Positions 39,728 to 46,217 of a DNA stretch of 46,217 nucleotides are shown here, one piece after another (positions within the stretch are counted from its first letter, which is position 1; each line of letters begins with the position of its first letter). Location: IMG/VR virus record IMGVR_UViG_3300035583_000004, positions 1 through 46,217 of that record; one strand, 5' to 3'. The translations under genes were made by a program, and so were the position numbers. Under the pieces are notes generated by a model. It did no database searches. It was not told the DNA's origin and saw only the letters and a program-made list of their open reading frames with translations. The stretch comes from a virus.

Positions 39728-40147
39728 TTACTTGATGTGAACGAAATTGAATGACTTGCCTTCGTGCTCGAATGCTGCCTCTCCTTCTGCATACAACTTA
39801 AGCCGGAACCTGCCGTGCTTTTGCACGGGCAGTTCAAGCTTCTCGAACGCCTCTTTCACACCGCGATACGGAACACCCTCGCATGTTATGCGCTGCTTGA
39901 AGTTTTTCTTTTCACCAACGGTCTTTTTGGATTTTGCAGACACTTTGTTTTTGCTCACAGCAGAACGTGCAGGCAAGGTTGTTCCCGGATTGGTCGTGGT
40001 GTGTGCCGTGTTGTGGATGCCACCTTGTTTATTTTGCTTGGCCTTCACGATTGCCTTTTCACCAGCAGCGACGGTGCTGAACTGTGTTTTGTTTGCTGCC
40101 ATGATGCTGTTATATTCGCCAACAACTTCTTTCATTGTGCGCGCCAT
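39728..40147 (-). CDS. Basic DNA-associated-like protein, paralogue 2
   Basis: A 139-residue protein. N-terminal MKEVVGEYNSIMAANKTQFS and C-terminal VKEAFEKLELPVQKHGRFRL match the 38888 protein, so the two arose by duplication. The Lys-rich linker (KNKVSAKSKKTVGEKK) suggests nucleic-acid binding. AAGGAGAAGCAA is in front of the ATG. Confidence 0.65.
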   Translation of the reverse strand: MARTMKEVVGEYNSIMAANKTQFSTVAAGEKAIVKAKQNKQGGIHNTAHTTTNPGTTLPARSAVSKNKVSAKSKKTVGEKKNFKQRITCEGVPYRGVKEAFEKLELPVQKHGRFRLKLYAEGEAAFEHEGKSFNFVHIK

Positions 40148-40212
40148 TTGCTTCTCCTTGTGTTATGATTTTATGTAATTGGAATAGTCGCTGTTATTTT
40201 TGATCAAACGTC

Positions 40213-40329
40213 TTACAACAGAAAGGCCGTGCGGTCTAGCTTTTCGCGACCTTGCGCTTCGATGATCCGCGCTTGCGGAAAGACATTCGCCGCTATCAAC
40301 CCGGCAAGCCCTGCCCCGATTATCTTCAT
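40213..40329 (-). pseudogene. Truncated FAD/NAD-binding oxidoreductase N-terminus
   Basis: A 38-residue frame with a good ribosome site (TGGAGAAATAA). It reads MKIIGAGLAGLIAANVFPQA then RIIEAQ, exactly the beta-alpha-beta dinucleotide fold (GxGxxG, ending in the acidic Glu). It stops after AFLL. Longer phage proteins of this kind continue after a similar ALLRFR segment. It looks like the stub of a full-length enzyme, although its start signals are intact. Confidence 0.6.
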
Positions 40330-40354
40330 TTATTTCTCCATTATAAATACCAAC

Positions 40355-40385
40355 AGGAAAGAAGAGACAAAGCCTCTTCTTTCCT
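40355..40385 (-). terminator. Hairpin between two early genes
   Basis: Perfect 12-bp arms AGGAAAGAAGAG/CTCTTCTTTCCT (40355-40366 with 40374-40385) and a 7-base loop. No T-run follows on the - strand, but TTTT follows on the + strand. It may be a processing or bidirectional hairpin. Confidence 0.6.
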
Positions 40386-40393
40386 TTTAAGGC

Positions 40394-40603
40394 TTATTCA
40401 GCAGGTTGCGCCTTGTCAACGGCAGACTGGGCGGCATCCAGCTTTTTCTGGGAAGCTGCGACAGCCTTTGTTTGAGCACCGACGACCTTGTCATGAGCTT
40501 TCTTCGATTTGGCAACGGCATTGTCGTGAAAGCGGACGGTTGAGTCATGGTTGGACTTGGCGACTTTCAACTCGGCTTGCGCTGCTTGCAGTTTCTTTAA
40601 CAT
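40394..40603 (-). CDS. Small coiled-coil protein
   Basis: A 69-residue Ala/Lys/Gln helix (MLKKLQAAQAELKVAKSNHD through SQKKLDAAQSAVDKAQ) with regular heptads. TGGAGAAATAAA precedes the ATG. No family is recognised. Confidence 0.6.
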   Translation of the reverse strand: MLKKLQAAQAELKVAKSNHDSTVRFHDNAVAKSKKAHDKVVGAQTKAVAASQKKLDAAQSAVDKAQPAE

Positions 40604-40659
40604 TTTATTTCTCCATTTTGAGCGAAATTGCTCCGGTTTCGATTATGTCTCTGTGTGGC

Positions 40660-42810
40660 TCAAAAAGCAAGTTTTAAATTTGAAATTTGGTCTGGCGACA
40701 CAAAATCTTTTGTCTTTGAATAAACTGTGGTCATCCTTTCCGGGAATCTGTGAAGGCCGTCTTTGCGGCTGTTGTTTCTTACAAGGTGATATCCCTGCCT
40801 TATCATTGCGGGTTGCATCTTTGGCGCATATTCTTTAGAGCTTCCGCCCCCGGAAACAAGCACAGCCATTATCGCGTCACTTCTTACAAGGTCTGGCTCT
40901 CCCAATGAATTCAAGGCATCAATCAGCCAGTAGTCCCCTGCGAAAGAACTGCTGACAATGCTTTGGTGCGCTTGCGTCTTACGCTGGCCATTGCTTGCGT
41001 CAAATTCGCTGATGTCGCGCTGTTGCAAAAATGCGGCAACGTGTTCCGCTCCGCCTTCGTGATTAAACCAATGCCAAAGCACAGAGAAATATTCGCGCAC
41101 TTTTTCTGGTTCGTCTAGCCCCATTTCAATTTTGCTTGCCGCCTCAATCACATCATAGCGCCTGTCATCCGGCGGAATGTAAATGCCAGTCAGCATGTGA
41201 TTGGTTGTGACGATCACGCCACAATACATCTTCACCGAATATTTTTGGCCGTACTTTGGATTGATGGTTTGGTGATCTGGTGAACCTGCGATGAGAACTT
41301 TCATACGCTCGTTGAATGCCCACTTGCTCATGTCGTGCAGGTTGGCAGCTTCGCTCACTCGCACAAGAGTTGATGCGGCGTATTCGTTGAAGCCTGAGTC
41401 CAATATGCTTGGCTCGACGTTCGCAACGTTCCATGCGCCAATTGCAGGTATGCAGAATTCTACGGCTGTGTCTTTGCCGACACCCTGATCGCCAGCAATG
41501 AGCAAAGAAAAACGAGGCTTTTCTTCTGGCTTCTGCACGCGGTGCGCCATGTAGTCCAAAAATTGATCCGCGTCTCCAGGCTTATTGAACACCTTGCGAA
41601 CGTGATCCAAGAATGGCGTTGCTTGCTTTGCGTCGCCTGGTTCAATCGCAGGCCAGCGATAACTGTTGAACACAGCAGAACCTGCCTCCGCGATCAATTC
41701 ACCTTCACGACAATCGAATCCTTTTATATAGTCCCCGATCAAAGCCGGAGACTTGGTCATGCTGGTTGCCAGCATCGTTGCTTTCAAAAAATCGCTGGCC
41801 GGAATTAGCGAGCCATTGTGATTGACCTTCCCGACTGCGCAGTCAACAGCTTCCTTTATCCACATGCCTACAGTTGGGCGATAAACGAAATTATTTCCCG
41901 GCGCGAAATAGATGAAATTTTCAACAGGAACGACACCTGATTTTGGAGCCCAGCCATTCTCAATCGCAAGATGAACAATGCTGCCCATCGAAAGTTCTTT
42001 GCCTGAGGCTTTATCTTGCGAGATCTCGTAGAACGCTTCACGCATTATTTCATCGTGGTTCCGCCCTTTTTGGCCGCCATGCTTTTCAGACCACACAACG
42101 TATTCAGACCATGCTTCGTCGCTGCGCGCAAATTCCCTGCCGAGTATTATTCCGACATTCCTCCACAGATCTCTGTCGTCTGCAGGGATGCTTTCCAACA
42201 TCACCCGAACTTCTTCCAAGGAATATTTGCGCCTGGTGTGATCAACACCTTTTTTCCTGCCGCGAGTTTCTTTTTTGGCGGCCAGCAAATAAGGAGGGAG
42301 GTCGTCTGGCATAGAATTATTCAGCCAAGCATAAGCGCCCCCTGAGCGATGCTTGGAAGGCGGAGCAACTATATAGCCTCCGTCATTCCGCACATCGATG
42401 CCTTTGCCAAGTCTGTTCGAGCCTGTGCGCAACGCGGAATTGTACTTGAACAAAACATGCATGCCACCGGAGCCTGTCTTAGACATCAAGGTGTCTGGCT
42501 CACCATGCTCGGCAATCAACTCAGACCAACTCTCCGCACCACCTTTGTTCGGACCAACGTCGATGTCAATCACTGTCAAACCAGAGACTTTTCCTGTCAC
42601 TATGCCGATGTTGCATCCGGGTGAAGAGAAAAGCTCGTTCAGTTTTTCTGGATCCGTTGTTCCATCCTTCAAGCCGTTTTTTGTGGCGGGGTGCTTCCCT
42701 GCGTCCGGGCAGGACAAGCGACCACAAGTGCATTGGCCGTCCAAGTTGATTCCGTGAATTGGGAAAACGCGCCATCCGCGCGATGCGTATTGCTTTGCGA
42801 TTTCTAACAT
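40660..42810 (-). CDS. Primase-polymerase / superfamily 3 helicase
   Basis: A 716-residue replication protein. An N-terminal AEP-type bifunctional primase-polymerase has CTCGRLSCPDAGKHPA (zinc-like), VIDIDVG (about 81-87) with the catalytic DxD, GGMH (115-118) and GIDVRNDGGYIVAPP. A PriCT-like helix (SLEEVRVMLESIPADDRDLW) follows. The C-terminal ATPase (DUF5906-like) has Walker A GDQGVGKDT (440-448). It primes and unwinds phage DNA. ATG 42810 has AAAGGGG in front. Confidence 0.9.
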   Translation of the reverse strand: MLEIAKQYASRGWRVFPIHGINLDGQCTCGRLSCPDAGKHPATKNGLKDGTTDPEKLNELFSSPGCNIGIVTGKVSGLTVIDIDVGPNKGGAESWSELIAEHGEPDTLMSKTGSGGMHVLFKYNSALRTGSNRLGKGIDVRNDGGYIVAPPSKHRSGGAYAWLNNSMPDDLPPYLLAAKKETRGRKKGVDHTRRKYSLEEVRVMLESIPADDRDLWRNVGIILGREFARSDEAWSEYVVWSEKHGGQKGRNHDEIMREAFYEISQDKASGKELSMGSIVHLAIENGWAPKSGVVPVENFIYFAPGNNFVYRPTVGMWIKEAVDCAVGKVNHNGSLIPASDFLKATMLATSMTKSPALIGDYIKGFDCREGELIAEAGSAVFNSYRWPAIEPGDAKQATPFLDHVRKVFNKPGDADQFLDYMAHRVQKPEEKPRFSLLIAGDQGVGKDTAVEFCIPAIGAWNVANVEPSILDSGFNEYAASTLVRVSEAANLHDMSKWAFNERMKVLIAGSPDHQTINPKYGQKYSVKMYCGVIVTTNHMLTGIYIPPDDRRYDVIEAASKIEMGLDEPEKVREYFSVLWHWFNHEGGAEHVAAFLQQRDISEFDASNGQRKTQAHQSIVSSSFAGDYWLIDALNSLGEPDLVRSDAIMAVLVSGGGSSKEYAPKMQPAMIRQGYHLVRNNSRKDGLHRFPERMTTVYSKTKDFVSPDQISNLKLAF

Positions 42811-42842
42811 GCCGCCCCTTTGAATTGGACTGGGTGATTGCC

Positions 42843-42870
42843 CAAGCCCTCTCCGCAAAGAAAGGGCTTG
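42843..42870 (-). other. Intergenic hairpin upstream of the primase
   Basis: CAAGCCCT/AGGGCTTG (42843-42850 with 42863-42870), 12-base loop, between the 42883 gene and the primase start. There is no T-run on the - strand. Another of several U-less stems between early genes. Confidence 0.5.
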
Positions 42871-42882
42871 AACATTACACGA

Positions 42883-43665
42883 TCAGAATTTGTCGTTTGA
42901 TTCTGCTTCAGACGACGGAGGATTGGAAACAACAACTGTTCCGGCCGACACTTGCGCATGGAAGTCTTTGGCCGCCTTGTACAGCGCGCCGTCTGTCACT
43001 GGCTGGCCAGAATGGATCTCGTAGCCATACCATGTGCCTTTGTCGTTTTGTTCCTTCAGGCTGGTGAGCTCATAGACATGGCTGAAAGACGGAGGATTGA
43101 AAGTATTGCCCTTGCCGTCTTTCGACTGGACGCTTCGGATCATGCTCAACCAACGCTTGGACTTTTTGACTTGGGTGCTACTCATGCTGATTAAGGCAGG
43201 ATTGTAGCTTCCGTCGTCGTTCACGATCAGCACGTAGTGCATGCGTGTGTCTTTGAGGATGTTGCCTTCTTCGTTGACCAATTGACCCTTGTTGTCTTTT
43301 TTGATGCTTGGGTCTGTCTCGACCGAAACGACATCATGCGAGCCGCAAAAACCGCCGCCTTTTTCGCGCGGTTTCCATTCCAGATAACGGCGCTGGAACG
43401 CAACAGGAACAACATTGATGGACGCGGAGAGACCATTTGTGATTGTGTTAATGAAGAGGCCGGGCTTAGCCCCTTCCACCGTTTCGATTTGCGGCGACAG
43501 ACCTTGCAGGATCGCGAGGAACGGCAGCGCAAAGCTGTCTTTGCCCGCGCCTTCCAGACCAAGGCCTGCGTCTGCCGAGAAGTCCAAAACTTCGGTTGAG
43601 GGGAGATTGTTTTTTGCTGGCACGACTGATGCTGCTGGCTGCGCTGCTTTTTCTGGCTTGCTCAT
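42883..43665 (-). CDS. Conserved phage protein, possible ssDNA-binding protein
   Basis: A 260-residue protein: FALPFLAILQGLSPQIETVE, FQRRYLEWKPREKGGGFCGS, then SKRWLSMIRSVQSK, and a short acidic/aromatic tail (AESNDKF). The place next to the primase and the tail suggest a DNA-binding replication protein, but no diagnostic motif is visible. AAAAGGAAACATC lies before the ATG. Confidence 0.5.
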   Translation of the reverse strand: MSKPEKAAQPAASVVPAKNNLPSTEVLDFSADAGLGLEGAGKDSFALPFLAILQGLSPQIETVEGAKPGLFINTITNGLSASINVVPVAFQRRYLEWKPREKGGGFCGSHDVVSVETDPSIKKDNKGQLVNEEGNILKDTRMHYVLIVNDDGSYNPALISMSSTQVKKSKRWLSMIRSVQSKDGKGNTFNPPSFSHVYELTSLKEQNDKGTWYGYEIHSGQPVTDGALYKAAKDFHAQVSAGTVVVSNPPSSEAESNDKF

Positions 43666-43723
43666 GATGTTTCCTTTTGTTAAGTTAAAGTTTTGTCAAA
43701 CGTACTTTGCTTCTCTCCCTGCT

Positions 43724-44233
43724 TCAATTCTTGGGAGGCTTTACTTTTGTTGTCCACGTGGGGCGCGCGCCGAACATGTCCAAAGGAATGTCCACTTTGT
43801 TGGACAGACATTCCTTCAAAAATGCCTTGAGCGTTTGCGCGTGAACACTGCGGGAAAGTTCCGCTTCCACACCTTGCTCTTTCAACAACTGCAAGATTTC
43901 AATTGCGCGTTTGGATTCGCCTTTACCAAACTGCGCTTCAACCTCTGTTTTGATTATGCTGCCGAAGTTGTGTTCTTCCAGCCATGCGTAGGCCTGTTCG
44001 CGCTGTGGAGCCGGAATCGAAGCATAAACCTCTTGTTCCACAGTCAGTTTTTCGCCTGTGATCAGAGTCACACTCTCTAGCCCAATTTCCTGCATCATCA
44101 TCGGGATGGTTTCTTCCTTGACCATGCGGTGTTTCTCTTTGAGGGTTGAGACAACGCCTTCAGCTTCATCGATCTGGCGCTGCAGGTCAACCATCATGGC
44201 TGACATTTGCGAGATGCCGTTTAGGTCGGTCAC
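43724..44233 (-). CDS. Conserved phage hypothetical protein
   Basis: A 169-residue protein with a coiled-coil N-terminus (DLQRQIDEAEGVVSTLKEKH) and YAWLEEHNFGSIIKTEVEAQ in the middle. Similar proteins lie near phage replication genes, but the function is unknown. GTG start at 44233; ATG at 44209 is an alternative. Confidence 0.6.
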   Translation of the reverse strand: MTDLNGISQMSAMMVDLQRQIDEAEGVVSTLKEKHRMVKEETIPMMMQEIGLESVTLITGEKLTVEQEVYASIPAPQREQAYAWLEEHNFGSIIKTEVEAQFGKGESKRAIEILQLLKEQGVEAELSRSVHAQTLKAFLKECLSNKVDIPLDMFGARPTWTTKVKPPKN

Positions 44234-44235
44234 GG

Positions 44236-44352
44236 TTATTGTCTTTCAACGACTTGAACAACACGAACGCCTTCGCTATAGCAGTCGTCTGCGAGTGCTG
44301 CCTCAAAACAAACAGACGCGAGCAAAAACAAAACAACAGCAAAATATTTCAT
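44236..44352 (-). CDS. Tiny secreted peptide
   Basis: A 38-residue precursor: MKYFAVVLFLLASVCFEAAL is a Sec signal peptide with a cut after residue 21 (ALA|DD). The 17-residue mature peptide is DDCYSEGVRVVQVVERQ, with one Cys. The ribosome site AAAAAGGAGAAATTA is excellent. Small exported phage peptides can alter the host envelope. No family is recognised. Confidence 0.65.
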   Translation of the reverse strand: MKYFAVVLFLLASVCFEAALADDCYSEGVRVVQVVERQ

Positions 44353-44375
44353 TAATTTCTCCTTTTTAAATTGAA

Positions 44376-44735
44376 CTACAAAACGACTTTGATCTTGGAA
44401 TAGCGACCGATGGAACGATCCCATTTCAAGACATAAAACTTTCCGAACATGTTGCCAAGCATTCCAAAAACGGCTGCCATCACAGCGGGGTCGCCAATCG
44501 CCACGATGCTGTCGCCAGCACCATAATCGTATTGTCTGAGCCGTGTGCGCAGTTGCGTTATTAAGTCTCCGACTGCGTAGAATGATGTGTTTGCTGGCAA
44601 AAGCACAACCACCTCACCGTGCTCTGCAGCAGGAGCAACATTGACGACAGGAACAAATATGCCTGTTGCCTTGTCTTTCCGGGCAGGAATTTGCGGCACA
44701 TAAACTTTCGCCAAAGAAACCTCTTGTTCAGTCAT
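44376..44735 (-). CDS. Conserved phage hypothetical protein
   Basis: A 119-residue protein with HGEVVVLLPANTSFYAVGDL, LRQYDYGAGDSIVAIGDPAV and a C-terminal KFYVLKWDRSIGRYSKIKVV. It belongs to a common but uncharacterised phage family. The second of two ATGs (44735) is better spaced from CGGAGAG. Confidence 0.6.
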   Translation of the reverse strand: MTEQEVSLAKVYVPQIPARKDKATGIFVPVVNVAPAAEHGEVVVLLPANTSFYAVGDLITQLRTRLRQYDYGAGDSIVAIGDPAVMAAVFGMLGNMFGKFYVLKWDRSIGRYSKIKVVL

Positions 44736-44767
44736 CATCTCTCCGATATTAAATTCTTACGAAAGGC

Positions 44768-44807
44768 AATTCTCCGCTTGTTTTTTAGAAAAGGCAAGCG
44801 GAGAATT
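44768..44807 (-). terminator. Long hairpin between early genes
   Basis: Perfect 13-bp arms AATTCTCCGCTTG/CAAGCGGAGAATT (44768-44780 with 44795-44807) and a 14-base loop that can itself pair TTTT with AAAA. There is no clear T-run after it. It is a likely RNA-processing or attenuating stem between the 44818 and 44735 genes. Confidence 0.65.
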
Positions 44808-44817
44808 ATTGCTGGTG

Positions 44818-45171
44818 TCAATCTTCCACCCTGCGCCAGCCTTCCGGTGTATATTCGCGCTGACGGCGAATTTCGTATGTGCCAGCCGGAATTTGAATCG
44901 TCTCGTGGGTGTCAAAAGAGCGCAGATGCTCAAGCAGGGTTTCCGTTGCGTCCGCTGCCTCGACCACTTGCAAATAGCTTATCATCGGGTCGCCAGTTGT
45001 GAATAGGCTGACGCTCGGACGCTCTGCGATTACGTGATTGTGTCCCGTTTCGCTGTGGGCGACAACGAACACTCCTTTTTCTGCCAATAGTGGCTTTGCG
45101 TCTTTCGGCAGGGCGACGATGCGACGAATAAGCAGGTCACCTTGTGCTGCGCAATCTTTAAAAGTCTTCAT
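44818..45171 (-). CDS. Conserved phage hypothetical protein
   Basis: A 117-residue protein with GDLLIRRIVALPKDAKPL, VVAHSETGHNHVIAERPSV and a C-terminal YEIRRQREYTPEGWRRVED. It looks like a conserved small phage protein of unknown role. AAAAGGAGAATCAA precedes the ATG. Confidence 0.65.
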   Translation of the reverse strand: MKTFKDCAAQGDLLIRRIVALPKDAKPLLAEKGVFVVAHSETGHNHVIAERPSVSLFTTGDPMISYLQVVEAADATETLLEHLRSFDTHETIQIPAGTYEIRRQREYTPEGWRRVED

Positions 45172-45197
45172 TTGATTCTCCTTTTGTTGGTTGTTGA

Positions 45198-46217
45198 TCA
45201 GGTTCTAACTTCTGGCTGAAAATCTTTTGTTTCAAGCCCATAAGTCCAGGCGTTTGCTTCAATTGCGGTCTTCATGCTTCTTGGCACAGGCAGAACAAAG
45301 TCGCGCCCTGTTCCGCACTTCACTTGCAAAAATCTTTCCTTGCCGCTGTCCGGGATTTCGGCCTCAAGCAACGTTCCGATTTCTGGGTCTCCGTCTTCGT
45401 CTATTACTCTGGCGCTAAGTTCACGAAGCACATTTGCCCAGCCTACAATTTCGCAGGCGGCGCGGCGCTGCTCGATGTTGCTCCACGTTAATGCTTCCGA
45501 AGGCTTCGGTGGCGCGCCTGTCACCCATTCTTTAGGAATGGCAACGCCGTGCCAGTGGAATAATTCAAAGCCAACCCATGCGATTGACGCTCCGTTCTCG
45601 CAATGCAATCTGCCGTTGTTGTCGCGCCGAATTGTGGACGGGCGTTCGCACACCATCACGAAATGCTTATTAGACCATGAATAGCAGGCAGACGAATTGA
45701 TGTCTTCGTAAGCAGACGCTCTGTCCCATATTTCTTGTGGCAATTTAAGATTGCAAACATCCCGGAAGAATGTCACATATGCGCTGCCCCAGCCCCATCC
45801 GCCAACCCAGAACTGACCGCCTAACCATTTGTAATAATTTTCGCGGATGTGTTTTTTAATTCCACCCACGGCATCCTCCACGGCATCCTCCACGGCATCC
45901 TCCACGGCACCCTCCACAGCACCGCCCACGGCACGATGCACGGCACGATGCACGACACCGCCCACGGCACCGCGCACGGCACCGCCCACGGCATCACCCA
46001 CGGCACGACCCACGGCATCCTCCACGGCATCCTCCACGGCATCACGCACGGCACTCTCCACGGCATCATCCACGGCACCACGCACGGCACCGCCCACGGC
46101 ACCCTCCACGGCATCATCCACGGCACCGCCCACGGCACCGCCCACGGCACCATGCACGGCACCGCCCACGGCACAATGCACGGCACCGCCCACGGCACCG
46201 CCCACGGCACCCTCCAC
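45198..46217 (-). CDS. DUF6745-like protein with tetrapeptide repeats, 5' end missing
   Basis: At least 339 residues; the start lies beyond the window. The N-terminal ~115 residues are repeats of a Gly/Asp-Ala-Val unit (GAVGGAVHGAVGGAV). From about 118 the sequence is unique: RPSTIRRDNNGRLHCENGAS and WHGVAIPKEWVTG, then IEQRRAACEIVGWANVLREL, ending in AWTYGLETKDF. This resembles DUF6745, which often has an AV-rich repeat in front (from memory). Function unknown. The repeat DNA can expand or contract. Confidence 0.7.
   Translation of the reverse strand: MEGAVGGAVGGAVHCAVGGAVHGAVGGAVGGAVDDAVEGAVGGAVRGAVDDAVESAVRDAVEDAVEDAVGRAVGDAVGGAVRGAVGGVVHRAVHRAVGGAVEGAVEDAVEDAVEDAVGGIKKHIRENYYKWLGGQFWVGGWGWGSAYVTFFRDVCNLKLPQEIWDRASAYEDINSSACYSWSNKHFVMVCERPSTIRRDNNGRLHCENGASIAWVGFELFHWHGVAIPKEWVTGAPPKPSEALTWSNIEQRRAACEIVGWANVLRELSARVIDEDGDPEIGTLLEAEIPDSGKERFLQVKCGTGRDFVLPVPRSMKTAIEANAWTYGLETKDFQPEVRT
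45863..46217. repeat. 12-bp tandem repeat array, about 29 copies
   Basis: Imperfect copies of CCCACGGCACCG run to the window edge. Each unit keeps CACGGCA and varies at the other bases. They encode the Ala-Val tetrapeptide repeats on the - strand. The window ends inside the array, as expected if an assembly stopped in the repeat. Confidence 0.85.

Noticed and set aside
43665-43720. Promoter with TTGACA upstream of the 42883 gene
   Set aside because: TTGACA is present on the - strand, but no -10 element lies at a 16-18 base spacing.
45821-46210. Long alternative frame over the 12-bp repeat (Met-Pro-Trp-Ala-Val repeats)
   Set aside because: A 12-bp unit keeps several frames open. Only the frame that continues into the unique DUF6745-like sequence is supported.
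45863-46217. Repeat array considered as CRISPR
   Set aside because: The unit is 12 bases with no spacers, lies in a coding frame and has no cas genes near.
1-46217. tRNA or rRNA genes
   Set aside because: I saw no cloverleaf with T-loop GGTTCGA-like pattern on either strand by eye. A covariance-model scan was not possible.

Overview
The window reads as most of the genome of a tailed, contractile-tail bacteriophage (myovirus morphotype) of a Gram-negative host. The evidence is a complete head/neck/tail set with a sheath, a tail tube and a baseplate. There is also a GH108-type endolysin with a nested inner/outer-membrane spanin pair, exported proteins with Sec signal peptides or a lipobox, and strong AGGAG ribosome sites in front of most genes. 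I see no integrase, repressor, tRNA or bacterial housekeeping gene, so a virulent phage or a prophage fragment without its lysogeny module is likely. The host genus cannot be read from the sequence.

Layout. Positions 1-29474 are all on the + strand and carry the late genes. They begin with a 25-bp tandem repeat (5-54), then the terminase pair, a DUF1073-type portal carrying a C-terminal Nudix hydrolase, and a Mu-F-like head protein. An unusual insert follows (about 5.1-9.8 kb) with a DUF192-like anchored protein, two paralogous Sec-exported proteins, an OmpA-like lipoprotein and an AT-rich M.HaeIII-like cytosine methyltransferase with a broken restriction-endonuclease stub behind it. After that come a DUF2213 protease/scaffold with an internal start, decoration and capsid proteins, neck proteins, sheath, tube, tail chaperones joined by a probable -1 frameshift, tape measure, hub, spike, baseplate wedge proteins, two fibre/spike genes and the lysis cassette. 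A rho-independent terminator (29478-29512) closes this block.

Positions 29575-46217 are all on the - strand, transcribed towards the same terminator. From the right end they carry a DUF6745-like protein with a long 12-bp tandem repeat (cut by the window end), conserved phage proteins, a possible ssDNA-binding protein and a primase-polymerase/helicase. Next are two paralogous basic proteins, a zinc-ribbon protein, an HNH endonuclease, a gene with an in-frame TGA at codon 6, a HAD phosphatase with a Myb/SANT-like tail, a DnaQ exonuclease, a family C DNA polymerase with a degenerate PHP domain, a VRR-NUC nuclease and an SNF2 helicase. A string of tiny coupled genes lies downstream of its own sigma70-like promoter.

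If the molecule is circular or terminally redundant, late and early operons diverge from the window junction and converge at 29.5 kb. The most interesting points are the portal-Nudix fusion, the exported-protein cluster inside the head operon, the methyltransferase with a slippery-site restriction remnant, the in-frame TGA gene, and a shared C-terminal peptide in three tail proteins. Family names are from memory of the families; no search was run.
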